A stretch of DNA of 13,514 nucleotides from JBFWWW01 sp050245975 (GCA_050245975.1 JBFWWW010000102.1:1-13514), one strand, 5' to 3'; shown: positions 1 through 7,193, counted from the first letter of the stretch. Numbers and translations are program-made. The notes: generated from the sequence alone by a model not told the origin.

Positions 1-217
1 CCTGTCCGATGAAGAGCTTGGTCTGGTTCGACGGCAGGAGCAGCACGCGCACCCGGCGTCCGGGTGGAACCTGCAGGTCCCCATCCGGCAGCCGCGAGCC
101 CACCGCGTAGGTATCGACGTCCGATTCGATCACCTGCATTTCCGCCCGGGCCTCCACGGCCGCGAGCCCCGCGGCCAGCAGGGCGGCGATTGCGATTGCA
201 CGTGCCGGATGTCCCAT
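1..217 (-). CDS. Small exported FecR-like protein, 3' part cut by window edge
   Basis: Only the first 72 codons are inside the window. The reading starts MGHPARAIAIAALLAAGLAA and has an Ala-rich signal peptide, probably cut after the ARA near residue 30. After it come VGSRLPDGDLQVPPGRRVRV and then LLLPSNQTKLFIGQ, a pattern like the start of FecR-type periplasmic domains (a short beta-rich 'G..LP.G..L.VP.G..V.VL' segment). The ATG shares its A with the TGA of the upstream CHASE2 gene (TGATG), so the two are very probably co-transcribed and translationally coupled. FecR-like exported proteins next to CHASE2 proteins are a recurrent arrangement, from which I infer a shared envelope-sensing role. 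The domain call is tentative because most of the protein is missing. Confidence 0.6.
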   Translation of the reverse strand, partial: MGHPARAIAIAALLAAGLAAVEARAEMQVIESDVDTYAVGSRLPDGDLQVPPGRRVRVLLLPSNQTKLFIGQ

Positions 218-1410
218 CAGTGCGCCTCCTTGGATGACGCAGGCTCATGCCCGCCACGACTCGCGTGCCCGACGGTCACGCCGCAAAGCCATGTGAGCAG
301 AACGCCAGTATACGGAAAGATCCGGCTGGCGAACACAAAGAGCAAGCTGCCCAGCACGAGAAGGCTAACGACCACCGCCAGCTCGATCAGCATGTGGTTG
401 GGCGGCCCCGTCCGGCCGATATGAAAGCCGAACGCCGCGGCCACGAGCAGGAACAGCAGCCGCATCGGCCAGCCGAACTCGTCGAGCGACCGTCCGTCGA
501 GGTACTGCGCGAGGATCTGGGCGTGGATGGCAAGGCCCGGATAGCGCGTGTCGTGCAGCACCGACATCGGCGTCAGGTGCCGGTCGCGATCGGCGAAGCT
601 GCCGCCGATCAGCACGATGCGGTCCTTGAACAGCGCTGCGAGCGGCATGGCCGCACCGTTCGGGCCGATGATCAGCTCGGCCGGCAGCGTCGGAAAGGCT
701 TCCGTCCCGTCGGCCGGCGGCTGCCGCCACGCGATGTAGTGCCCGTCGTGGCCGGGATGCACGTGCGCGGCCTCCGCCAGCAGCTCGGTGAAGCTCTTGC
801 GGTCGGGATGCGAGGGCCCCGGCTTGCCCAGATAGCGGATGACGTGCTCGCTCACGGTGAAGGTGCCGTGATGCTCGTCGAAATAGAGATGGCCGACCGG
901 CTTGCCGGTGGCGGCGAGATAGGTCTCCTGGAAGTCGACGTCGCCGCCCGGCGTGCGCTCGTCGATGGCCCCCAGCACGATCGGCACCTCGAGGTCGCGC
1001 AGGACGCGCGCAAGCGTGGCGTCTTTGCCCGGCTCCGTCTTGCGGTCGAGGACGAAGTCGAGACCGATGGCCTTGGGCTCGGCGGAGGCGATCCGCTCGA
1101 CGAGGGCCGCAAGCACGCCGCGATCCACGGGCGACAGGTACGGCTTGTCCGCCAGCGTCTTCTCGCTGACGTAGACCAGCACGATGCGGTTGTCCTGCGT
1201 GGCCGGTCGCGGCGAGAGAAAGCGGGTCTGCAGGTCTCCCGACCAGTGCTGCGGCCCATGCGGGAGGTGCAGCAGCAGCGTCAGCATGAGGAACGCGACG
1301 GCGATGGCGGCGACATAGATCAGCGCGCGCCAGTCCGCGCCCTTTTGCCAAAGGCGGGAGACCGGTTCGGGAAGCCTGTCCGTGATGCGATCCACCCACC
1401 CGTCGCTCAT
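217..1410 (-). CDS. CHASE2 domain-containing membrane sensor protein
   Basis: This is a 397-residue membrane protein. One hydrophobic segment lies near residues 29-49. A long extracytoplasmic CHASE2 domain follows (about 55-310). Three hydrophobic segments close the protein (about 315-332, 340-362 and 366-383). CHASE2 landmarks are visible: SEKTLADKPYLSPVDR with AIGLDFVLD in the first half, and FKDRIVLIGGSFADRDRHLT followed by PGLAIHAQILAQYLDGR in the second. CHASE2 is an extracellular sensory domain usually joined to a cyclase, kinase or phosphatase. Here the protein stops just after the last membrane segment, so no enzymatic output domain is encoded. Its stop overlaps the start of a FecR-like gene. 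The ATG at 1410 has no strong Shine-Dalgarno sequence. The ligand is unknown. Confidence 0.85.
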   Translation of the reverse strand: MSDGWVDRITDRLPEPVSRLWQKGADWRALIYVAAIAVAFLMLTLLLHLPHGPQHWSGDLQTRFLSPRPATQDNRIVLVYVSEKTLADKPYLSPVDRGVLAALVERIASAEPKAIGLDFVLDRKTEPGKDATLARVLRDLEVPIVLGAIDERTPGGDVDFQETYLAATGKPVGHLYFDEHHGTFTVSEHVIRYLGKPGPSHPDRKSFTELLAEAAHVHPGHDGHYIAWRQPPADGTEAFPTLPAELIIGPNGAAMPLAALFKDRIVLIGGSFADRDRHLTPMSVLHDTRYPGLAIHAQILAQYLDGRSLDEFGWPMRLLFLLVAAAFGFHIGRTGPPNHMLIELAVVVSLLVLGSLLFVFASRIFPYTGVLLTWLCGVTVGHASRGGHEPASSKEAH

Positions 1411-1527
1411 GGCGGCAGGAAACCAGATCGCCCGGCGGTTGGCAATTCGTCAGCGGACGCCCGTTTCGCCGGCTTCCCCCCGGCCGGCCGGCATGCGATG
1501 AAGACCGGTCACAGGGGGTGTATCCAC

Positions 1528-2184
1528 ATGCTGAAGATCTATGGCGTTTACCGTTCGCGCGTCTCGCGCAACGTCTGGCTGGCGCTGGAGCTGGGGGTGC
1601 CGTTCGAGCATGTTCCCGTCACACAGTACTACCGCCTGCCCAGCCCCGATGCGGCGGCGACGACGCTCAACACCCGCTCGCCGGAGTTCCTGAAGGTCAA
1701 CCCGAACGCCCAGATCCCGTCGATCGACGATGATGGTCTCGTCCTGCACGAGTCGCTCGCCATCAACCTCTACCTGGCCAAGAAGCACGGCGGCCCGCTC
1801 GCCCCCGCCGGCCTCGCCGAGGACGGCCTGATGACCATGTGGGCGCTCTGGTCCGTCAACAAGGTCGAGCCGCACGCGTTGCAGATCCTCTACAACCGTC
1901 TCGACAGGCCGCCGGAGCAGCGCGACGAGACGCTCGCCGCCGCCAGCGTCGAGACCCTGCGCACGCCCTTCGCCGTGCTCGACGCGCATCTCGCCGCGAC
2001 CGACTACCTCGTCGGCAACCGCTTCACCGTCGCCGACATCAACGCGGCGGAAATCTTCCGCTACGCCCAGCCGGCGCCCGAGCTGTTCGCGGCCGCGCCC
2101 CGCGTCAAGGCCTGGCTCACCCGCTGCCAGGACCGTCCCGCCTTCAAGGAGATGATGGCGCTGCGGCAGGCCGATCCGCGCTAG
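1528..2184 (+). CDS. Glutathione S-transferase family protein
   Basis: The 218-residue product has the usual length and two-domain layout of a soluble cytosolic GST. The N-terminal thioredoxin-like domain (about 1-85) starts LKIYGVYRSRVSRNV, where Ser10 or Ser13 could be the glutathione-activating residue. It then has NPNAQIPSIDDDG with the cis-proline at 64, and LVLHESLAINLYLA with Glu75-Ser76 that usually hold the gamma-glutamyl group. The helical C-terminal domain contains DYLVGNRFTVADI (about 159-171), the conserved N-capping box of GSTs. The ATG at 1528 is chosen because beta-strand 1 begins directly after it and a GGGGG tract lies 10 bases upstream; an in-frame ATG at 1498 would add ten unlikely residues. 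It is divergent from the CHASE2 gene and convergent with the ABC operon, so it is probably a single-gene unit. The substrate cannot be told. Confidence 0.9.
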   Translation: MLKIYGVYRSRVSRNVWLALELGVPFEHVPVTQYYRLPSPDAAATTLNTRSPEFLKVNPNAQIPSIDDDGLVLHESLAINLYLAKKHGGPLAPAGLAEDGLMTMWALWSVNKVEPHALQILYNRLDRPPEQRDETLAAASVETLRTPFAVLDAHLAATDYLVGNRFTVADINAAEIFRYAQPAPELFAAAPRVKAWLTRCQDRPAFKEMMALRQADPR

Positions 2185-2217
2185 AGGGTTTCAGGTTCAG
2201 GCCGGCTCGCGAGTCGC

Positions 2218-2254
2218 TGGGTCCCGGCTCTCGCTGCGCTCGGCCGGGATGACA
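2218..2254 (+). repeat. Dispersed palindromic repeat, copy A
   Basis: This copy begins TGGGTCCCGG and ends CCGGGATGACA, with inner arms TCCCGG/CCGGGA able to pair. It lies 33 bases after the GST stop codon. The same unit recurs twice within the next 155 bases. A partial extra end (GGATGACA, 2268-2275) follows it. Elements of this consensus are scattered in intergenic regions of many alphaproteobacteria. Confidence 0.75.
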
Positions 2255-2300
2255 GTGGAGGGCGCTCGGATGACACGGTGGGAGACTTTCGCTCTCTCCC

Positions 2301-2339
2301 TGTCATCCCGGAGGCCGCGCAGCGGCCATCCGGGACCCA
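2301..2339 (-). repeat. Dispersed palindromic repeat, copy B (inverted)
   Basis: This copy reads TGTCATCCCGG at its left end and CCGGGACCCA at its right end. It is therefore in the opposite orientation to copies A and C. The internal part GGCCGC/GCGGCC strengthens its own stem. It can also pair over its length with copy C, 31 bases downstream. Confidence 0.75.
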
Positions 2340-2370
2340 GCTCACGAGCGAGCGCGTGCCGTTTGGCTCC

Positions 2371-2409
2371 TGGGTCCCCGCTCTCCGCTGCGCTTCGGCG
2401 GGGATGACA
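2371..2409 (+). repeat. Dispersed palindromic repeat, copy C
   Basis: This copy begins TGGGTCCCCG and ends CGGGGATGACA, with arms TCCCCG/CGGGGA. With copy B it forms a head-to-head pair like the REP/BIME pairs of enterobacteria. It sits 53 bases beyond the stop of the second permease gene, between two convergent genes, where folded RNA could stabilise or end both transcripts. Confidence 0.75.
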
Positions 2410-2461
2410 GTGGGGGCGTTTCCACCCAAGCCGGAAAGCCTAGAGGCGCCGCGCGCGGCCG

Positions 2462-3301
2462 CTAGCGGATGCCGGCGCGCATGAAGCTCTGCACGAACTG
2501 GCGCTGGAACAGCAGGAAGCCGACCAGCAGCGGCGCCGAGCTCATCAGCGTCGCCGCGCAGATGATCGACCAGTCGATGCCCTGGTCGGTGGAGGAGAAC
2601 ACCTGCAGCCCCACCGTCAGCGGGCGCGCCTCCACCGAGCTCGTGACGATCAGCGGCCACAGGAAGTTGTTCCAGTGGTAGCTCACCGACACCAGCCCGT
2701 AGGCGAGGTAGATGGGCTTGGCCAGCGGCACGTAGACCTTGAGCAGGATCTGCACCGGCCCCGCGCCTTCCACGCGCGCCGCGTCGTCGAGCTCCTTGGG
2801 CACCGTCTTGAATGTCTGGCGCAGCAGGAAGATGCCGAAGGCGGACGCGATGTACGGCAGGGCGATGGCCGGGATGGAATCCAGGATGCGGAGCGCGTTC
2901 ATCGTCCGGTAGTTCTCGACGATCAGCACATCCGGCATGATCATCAGCTGGGCCAGCACCAGCGCGAAGGCGACGCCGCTGCCGGGAAAGTCGCTGCGGG
3001 CGAAGGCATAGGCGGCCAGCGTGCACAGCACGAGCTGGCAGGCGAGCACCAGCGTCACCAGCAGGAACGTGTTGAGGAAGTAGCGCGCGAACGGCGCCGC
3101 GCCCCAGGCGCGCACGAAGTTGTCGAGCGTCAGCGGCGCATCGAGCGTGAAGCGGGCCGAGAACTCGGACGGGTGGAACGCGGTCCACACCGCGTAGGCG
3201 AGCGGCAGGATCCACAGCGCGGCCAGCAGCCAGGCGGCCACCGTCTCGACGAGCCATCCCGCTCCCCGCGGGGCGTAGGGTCCGTTGTCGGCGCTCTGCA
3301 T
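2462..3301 (-). CDS. ABC transporter permease, MalG/UgpE type
   Basis: This is a 279-residue inner-membrane permease with about six hydrophobic segments, the first near residues 20-40. It contains the EAA loop that docks on the ATPase, KELDDAARVEGAGPVQILL (about 169-187) followed by VYVPLAKP. Its length and motif position fit the second permease (MalG/UgpE) of carbohydrate-type importers. The start is fixed by context: its ATG shares one base with the TGA of the preceding permease gene (TGATG at 3303-3299), which implies translational coupling and a 1:1 heterodimer. It is the last gene of the four-gene operon. The open frame continues far upstream in another gene's shadow, but that part is not coding. 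The protein helps carry the substrate across the inner membrane. Confidence 0.9.
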   Translation of the reverse strand: MQSADNGPYAPRGAGWLVETVAAWLLAALWILPLAYAVWTAFHPSEFSARFTLDAPLTLDNFVRAWGAAPFARYFLNTFLLVTLVLACQLVLCTLAAYAFARSDFPGSGVAFALVLAQLMIMPDVLIVENYRTMNALRILDSIPAIALPYIASAFGIFLLRQTFKTVPKELDDAARVEGAGPVQILLKVYVPLAKPIYLAYGLVSVSYHWNNFLWPLIVTSSVEARPLTVGLQVFSSTDQGIDWSIICAATLMSSAPLLVGFLLFQRQFVQSFMRAGIR

Positions 3302-4179
3302 CACCGGTAGTGCACCCTGCGCTCGAGGAAGAGGTATTGCGCCAGCGCCGCCAGCGCCAGGCCGACGAGGAGCACCACGGTCATCGCCGACGCGGCGCCC
3401 GTATCCCAGAAGCCGAAGCCCAGCTCGTAGATGCGGAACAGCAGCAGCGACGTCGCGTTGTCGGGCCCGCCGCGCGTCATCACGAAGAGGTGGTCGACCG
3501 TGCGGAAGGCGTTGATGACGGCGTTGATGAGCACGAACAGCGTCGTCGGCATCAGCAGCGGGAACTGGATGCGGCGGAAGAAATAGAACCGCGACGCGCC
3601 TTCGAGCGCGGCGGCTTCCCCGAGGCTCGGCGGGATCTGCTGCAGCGCCGCGAGATAGAAGATCATGAAGAAGCCGGCTTCCTTCCAGATGGCGACGATC
3701 GTCACGCAGGCGAGCGCGGTGTCGCGCGAGCCGAGCCAGTTGCGCGCCGACGGCCCGCCGAACAGGTCGAGCACCTGCGCCAGCAGTCCGTACTGCGGCG
3801 TGTAGAAGAACAGCCAGATGTTGGCGACGGCGATCATCGGCAGCACCGTCGGCGTGAAATAGGCCATGCGCACCAGCGTGCGGCCGGCGATGCGGTCGTT
3901 GACCCACAGCGCCATCAGCATCGCCAGCCCGATGGACAGCGGGATGGTGCCGAGCGCGAACCACAGGTTGTTCGTCAGCGCCTGCCAGAAGATCGGGTCG
4001 GCGGCGATCTGCTGGTAGTTCTCGACGCCGATGAACTTCGACCCGAAGCGCCCGCGCGGCGTCGAATAGAAGCTGTCGATGAGTGTCGCCACCGCCGGCC
4101 AGTGCGTGAACAGCGCCAGCAGCGCCATCGCGGGCAGCAGCAGCAGCCAGCCGTGGATCGCAGCTTTCGTGCGCGTCAT
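3301..4179 (-). CDS. ABC transporter permease, MalF/UgpA type
   Basis: This is a 292-residue integral membrane protein with about six hydrophobic segments, the first near residues 10-30. The EAA loop GEAAALEGASRFYFFRRIQF (187-206) is clear and is followed by PLLMP. The residues GVENYQQI near 51-58 are typical of the first permease of sugar and glycerol-phosphate importers. The ATG lies 51 bases after the binding-protein gene, behind a hairpin. Only a weak GGGG ribosome-site is visible, which could lower its expression relative to the binding protein. It pairs with the next gene product to form the transmembrane channel. Confidence 0.9.
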   Translation of the reverse strand: MTRTKAAIHGWLLLLPAMALLALFTHWPAVATLIDSFYSTPRGRFGSKFIGVENYQQIAADPIFWQALTNNLWFALGTIPLSIGLAMLMALWVNDRIAGRTLVRMAYFTPTVLPMIAVANIWLFFYTPQYGLLAQVLDLFGGPSARNWLGSRDTALACVTIVAIWKEAGFFMIFYLAALQQIPPSLGEAAALEGASRFYFFRRIQFPLLMPTTLFVLINAVINAFRTVDHLFVMTRGGPDNATSLLLFRIYELGFGFWDTGAASAMTVVLLVGLALAALAQYLFLERRVHYR

Positions 4180-4198
4180 GTGCAGCCCCGCGGGCGGA

Positions 4199-4223
4199 GG
4201 GGCCGGAGCATCCGCCCGGCCCC
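4199..4223 (-). other. Intra-operon hairpin between binding protein and permease genes
   Basis: A perfect inverted repeat, GGGGCCGG at 4199-4206 and CCGGCCCC at 4216-4223, encloses a 9-base loop. An alternative stem, GGGCGGA (4192-4198) with TCCGCCC (4211-4217), overlaps it. No T-tract follows on the minus strand, so it is not a classical terminator. Hairpins here in other sugar importer operons shield the upstream binding-protein message from 3' decay, and I infer the same role. Confidence 0.5.
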
Positions 4224-4230
4224 CGCGCGA

Positions 4231-5514
4231 TCAGCGATAGCGCGAGAGGATGCGCTCGGCTTCCGCCTGCGAGTCCTTCATTGCCGCGCCGGGCTCCTTG
4301 GAGCCGGTGAGCGCGGCCTGCAGCCCGTCGTTGAGCGCCTTGGTGACGCGCTGGTTCTCGTGCGTCGACAGCTCGGCCACCGCGAACTCGAGCTGGTCGC
4401 GGGCCACGGCCGCCGGCGGGAACTCGGCGACGTATGACTTCAGCGCCGGCGTGTCGAAGGAATCCTTGCGCACCGCGACATAGCCCGTGTCGACGCACCA
4501 CTGCGCCGCGCGCTCGGGCGTGGTGATCCAGCGGATGAACTTGAACGCGGCTTCCTGCTGCGCGCGCGGCGCCTTCTTGGAGATGTAGAAGTTGCCGCCG
4601 CCCGTCGGGCTGCCGCGGCGCTTGCCCGCCGGCAGCATGCCGACGCCGAACGGAAACTTGGCGTTCTTGCGCACGTTGGTCAGGTTGCCGGTCGTGGTCC
4701 ACATCATGGCGGTCTTCTTCTCGAAGAAGTCCTTCGGCGTCGTGCCCCACTCGACGATGCCCGGCGGGTGCACCTTGTACTTGCGCGACAGGTCGACCCA
4801 GTAGGTCAGCGCCTCGACCACCTCGGGCTTGTCGTAGAAGGTGCGGTTGCCCTCCTCGTTCATCAGCACCGCGCCGGCCTGCGTCGTGAAGCCCTGGAAC
4901 AGCCAGTAGGGGAAGCCCGACGACGGCACCTGCATGCCCCACTGCGAGCCATCCGCCTTGGTGAGCTTCTTGGCGAACGCCACCTGCTCGTCCCAGTTTG
5001 CGGGCGCCTTCTCGGGATCGAGGCCCGCCTCCTTGAACAGGTCCTTGTTCCAGTAGAGCACCACCGTCGAGCGCTGGAACGGCGCGCCCCAGGTCTTGCC
5101 GCCGGTCTGGCTGTTGAGCATGAAGGCCGGGAAGAAGCTCTTCAGCCACGCCTTGTCGTCGTCCGTCTTGACGAAATCGTCGATGGGGACGATGGCGTCC
5201 TCGTCGATGAGCGTGAACATGTCGGTGGACAGCAGCACCGACGTGGTCGGCGGGTTGCCGCTCTTGTGCGCGGTCAGCGCCTTGACGATGGTTTCCTGAT
5301 AGGTGCCGGCATAGATCGGCTTCACCGTGATGCCGGGATTGTCCTTCTGGAAGTCGGCGGCATAGCCGTCGATGATCTTGGTGATGGGTCCGCCCACCGC
5401 CACCGGATAATAGAAGGAGATCTCCGTGCCGCTCTGCGCGAGCGCCGGCTTGGCAATGACGGAGCTCGCCGCTGCCGCGGCGGCCGTGCCCTTGAGAAAA
5501 TCGCGTCGTTTCAT
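4231..5514 (-). CDS. Extracellular solute-binding protein, UgpB-like, Tat-exported
   Basis: This 427-residue periplasmic binding protein belongs to the family-1 (carbohydrate/glycerol-phosphate) class. The N-terminus MKRRDFLKGTAAAAAASSV carries a twin-arginine RRDFLK motif, a weak hydrophobic Ala-rich core and an ALA cleavage site before QSGTEISFYY. Stretches such as YAGTYQETIVKAL, KSGNPPTTSVLLSTDMFTL, VVLYWNKDLFKEAGLDPEKA, KFPFGVGMLPAG and AAQWCVDTGYVAVR line up with the UgpB pattern as I remember it. The ATG at 5514 has a GGGAG ribosome-site a few bases upstream. The gene follows the ATPase by 34 bases. A binding protein encoded second, after the ATPase, is a rearrangement of the familiar B-A-E-C order. 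The ligand may be glycerol 3-phosphate, another polyol phosphate or a sugar; the sequence does not decide. Confidence 0.88.
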   Translation of the reverse strand: MKRRDFLKGTAAAAAASSVIAKPALAQSGTEISFYYPVAVGGPITKIIDGYAADFQKDNPGITVKPIYAGTYQETIVKALTAHKSGNPPTTSVLLSTDMFTLIDEDAIVPIDDFVKTDDDKAWLKSFFPAFMLNSQTGGKTWGAPFQRSTVVLYWNKDLFKEAGLDPEKAPANWDEQVAFAKKLTKADGSQWGMQVPSSGFPYWLFQGFTTQAGAVLMNEEGNRTFYDKPEVVEALTYWVDLSRKYKVHPPGIVEWGTTPKDFFEKKTAMMWTTTGNLTNVRKNAKFPFGVGMLPAGKRRGSPTGGGNFYISKKAPRAQQEAAFKFIRWITTPERAAQWCVDTGYVAVRKDSFDTPALKSYVAEFPPAAVARDQLEFAVAELSTHENQRVTKALNDGLQAALTGSKEPGAAMKDSQAEAERILSRYR

Positions 5515-5548
5515 TTCCGTCTCCCTTCAGGTTTTGTTTCCGGCAGGC

Positions 5549-6586
5549 CTAGGCGAGCCTTTGCCCGGATGTTGCATCGAACCAGTGCGTTGCGCCAGCA
5601 TCCCAGGCGATGGCGATCTCTTCGCCGGCCTTGACGCCGGTCTTGCCCGGCAGGCGGACGGTGAACGGCGCATCGCCGACGCGCGTGTCGATCAGCGAAT
5701 CCGCGCCCAGGTATTCGACCGCCCCGACGCGCGCCGGCACGCCGGCCGGGTCGAGGCGCGCGGCCTCGGCGCGCACGCCGGCGGCGAGCCCCGACGGACC
5801 GCGGCCGCCGGGTGCGGCCGCCTTGAGCACGTCCCACAACGGCCCGAGCCTGTCGGCCGGCACCACGTTCATCGGCGGCGTGCCGATGAAGCGGGCGGTG
5901 AAGATGGTCGCGGGCCTCTCGTAGAGCTCGGCCGGCGTGCCGTCCTGCTCGACGCGGCCTTGACGCATGAGCACGACCTGGTCGGCCATCGTCATGGCTT
6001 CGAGCTGGTCGTGCGTGACATAGAGCATCGTCATGCCGAGCCGCTGCTGCAGCGCGCGGATCTCGCGCCGCATCTCGACGCGCAGCTGCGCATCGAGATT
6101 GGAGAGCGGCTCGTCCATCAGGCAGACGGGCGCCTCCGCGACGATGGCGCGGCCCAGCGCCACGCGCTGCTGCTGGCCGCCCGACAGCTGCGACGGCTTG
6201 CGGTCGAGCAGCTGCGACAGCCCGAGCTGGTCGGCCGCGCGCCGCAGGCGCTCGGTTCGTTCCCCCTGGGGCACGTTGCGGACCTTCAATCCGAAGATGA
6301 TGTTTTCCGCCACCGAGAGGTGGGGAAAGAGAGCGTAGGACTGGAACACCATGGCGACGTTGCGCTTCGCAGGTGACAGCCCCGTGACATCCTGCCCGCC
6401 GATGGCGATGGTCCCGGAGGTGGCCGTCTCCAGCCCCGCCACCAGGCGCAGCGTCGTGGACTTGCCGCAGCCCGACGGACCGAGCAGCGCGGCCAGGTGG
6501 CCCGTGCGCAGGTGAAAGCTCACGCGGTCGACGGCCGGGTCCGCGCTCCAGGCCTTCGTCACCTCGGTCAGCTGCACGTCGGCCAA
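5549..6586 (-). CDS. ABC transporter ATP-binding protein, UgpC/MalK type
   Basis: This is a 345-residue ATPase that would energise the importer encoded downstream. Counting from the proposed TTG start, it shows Walker A GPSGCGKST (36-44), Q-loop Gln82, signature LSGGQQQR (134-141), Walker B VCLMDEP (154-160), D-loop SNLD (162-165) and switch His192. A C-terminal regulatory OB/TOBE region (about 240-345) follows, the length being typical of MalK/UgpC. The common 'GVRPE' of this region reads GVRAE here. The longer open frame back to 6646 adds an Arg-rich stretch with no family likeness. The TTG at 6586 is preceded by GGGAGG at five bases and gives the usual start MADVQLTEVTKAW. It is the first gene of the operon. 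Confidence 0.88.
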   Translation of the reverse strand: MADVQLTEVTKAWSADPAVDRVSFHLRTGHLAALLGPSGCGKSTTLRLVAGLETATSGTIAIGGQDVTGLSPAKRNVAMVFQSYALFPHLSVAENIIFGLKVRNVPQGERTERLRRAADQLGLSQLLDRKPSQLSGGQQQRVALGRAIVAEAPVCLMDEPLSNLDAQLRVEMRREIRALQQRLGMTMLYVTHDQLEAMTMADQVVLMRQGRVEQDGTPAELYERPATIFTARFIGTPPMNVVPADRLGPLWDVLKAAAPGGRGPSGLAAGVRAEAARLDPAGVPARVGAVEYLGADSLIDTRVGDAPFTVRLPGKTGVKAGEEIAIAWDAGATHWFDATSGQRLA

Positions 6587-6591
6587 ACACG

Positions 6592-6597
6592 CCTCCC
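6592..6597 (-). promoter_or_regulatory. Shine-Dalgarno that selects a TTG start for the ATPase
   Basis: On the minus strand GAAGGGAGG is followed five bases later by TTG GCC GAC, in frame with the ATPase. The nearby GTG at 6590 is out of frame, and the in-frame starts further up have no comparable site. The site therefore decides the start. Confidence 0.65.
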
Positions 6598-6789
6598 TTC
6601 GCGCGCCGGATAGCCTCCGGTCTGTCTCACGTCGCGGATATGGCACATCCTGCCGACGCGCAAGCCTTTCCGCCCACGACTATAGAAGACCTGCGACAAA
6701 AGCCGCCAGGGCGGCGGCCCGGCGCCATTGTCCGTTGCACCCGCAAACCAGTTGTGACCTAGTGGCACGCACAGGCTGGGGACTGACCG

Positions 6790-7179
6790 ATGCTTTGGCG
6801 CCGTTGGATCGGCATGTTGGCGGTGTTGGGCGTGCTGCTGCACGCCGGCGCGCTGGTGCGCCACAACGCCACCATGCTCGGCGCCACGGCGCAGGCAAAC
6901 GCGCTGCTCGCCGACCTCGCCGTCATCTGCCACGGCACCGGCACGCAGGACCTCGCCAAGACGGCGAGCCTGCCTGACGCGCCTCCCGCCGACCCGCAAT
7001 CGAGCTGTCCTCTCTGCTCCGGGTTGACGCCCGCGTTCGCGCTGGCGTCCCCGCTTCCGACCCCGATCCCAACGCTCCGCGTTGCCGACCCGGCCGTATT
7101 TCAGGCGCCTGGCCATCGCGTGACGGCGGGTGTCAGGACCAGCCCGCCTCCTGCCCGCGGTCCTCCCGCGCTCGCCTGA
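6790..7179 (+). CDS. cruR: DUF2946 (CruR-like) copper-responsive leader protein
   Basis: This is a 129-residue small protein with a hydrophobic N-terminal segment (about 6-23, after MLWRRW). It has a Cys-His pair at 47-48, a CPLC motif (Cys73 and Cys76) and a Pro-rich tail ending PARGPPALA. DUF2946 proteins head copper operons. In Bordetella pertussis the member named CruR senses copper through its CXXC while being translated, and its C-terminal RAPP arrest motif controls Rho-dependent termination before a TonB receptor gene. Here the CXXC is present, and the arrest motif would be Arg123-Gly-Pro-Pro126, a Gly for Ala variant three residues from the end. The TonB receptor gene starts 57 bases downstream, and a copper-chaperone fusion gene follows. 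The regulatory role is inferred from motifs and position. The gene is divergent from the ABC operon. Confidence 0.75.
   Translation: MLWRRWIGMLAVLGVLLHAGALVRHNATMLGATAQANALLADLAVICHGTGTQDLAKTASLPDAPPADPQSSCPLCSGLTPAFALASPLPTPIPTLRVADPAVFQAPGHRVTAGVRTSPPPARGPPALA
7041..7080 (+). promoter_or_regulatory. C-rich, G-poor tract, candidate Rho utilisation site
   Basis: In these 40 bases I count 21 C and 9 G, a strong C-over-G bias against the G/C-balanced surroundings. The tract lies in the 3' third of the DUF2946 gene, after its CXXC codons and before its RGPP codons (7156-7167). That is where Rho would load if ribosomes cleared the message. It could also simply reflect Pro-rich coding. Confidence 0.35.
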
Positions 7180-7193
7180 TTTGCGAGTCGCCC

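Noticed and set aside
1480..1496. CCGGCCGGCCGG palindrome and GCATGC upstream of the GST gene
   Set aside because: Short GC palindromes are expected by chance at this base composition, and no second copy or spacing supports an operator.
247..1527. Long plus-strand open frame leading into the GST gene
   Set aside because: It is Arg/His/Gln-rich, lies antisense to the clear CHASE2 gene, and GST homology begins only at ATG 1528.
2218..2409. Possible CRISPR array
   Set aside because: There are only three units, in alternating orientation, unevenly spaced and each internally palindromic. There are no cas genes.
3302..5149. Upstream extension of the second-permease reading frame
   Set aside because: It is the out-of-frame shadow of the first permease and binding-protein genes, with low-complexity Ala/Arg/Gly composition. 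The real start is at 3301.
6679..6720. Possible minus-strand promoter (TATAGT at 6684-6679) and GC hairpin followed by TTTT (6715-6697)
   Set aside because: No acceptable -35 box lies 16-18 bases upstream of TATAGT. No minus-strand gene ends there for the hairpin to terminate. Left uncalled.
6735..6763. Possible plus-strand promoter TTGCAC - 17 bases - CCTAGT before the DUF2946 gene
   Set aside because: The -10 matches only three of six consensus bases. It is too weak to call without transcript data.
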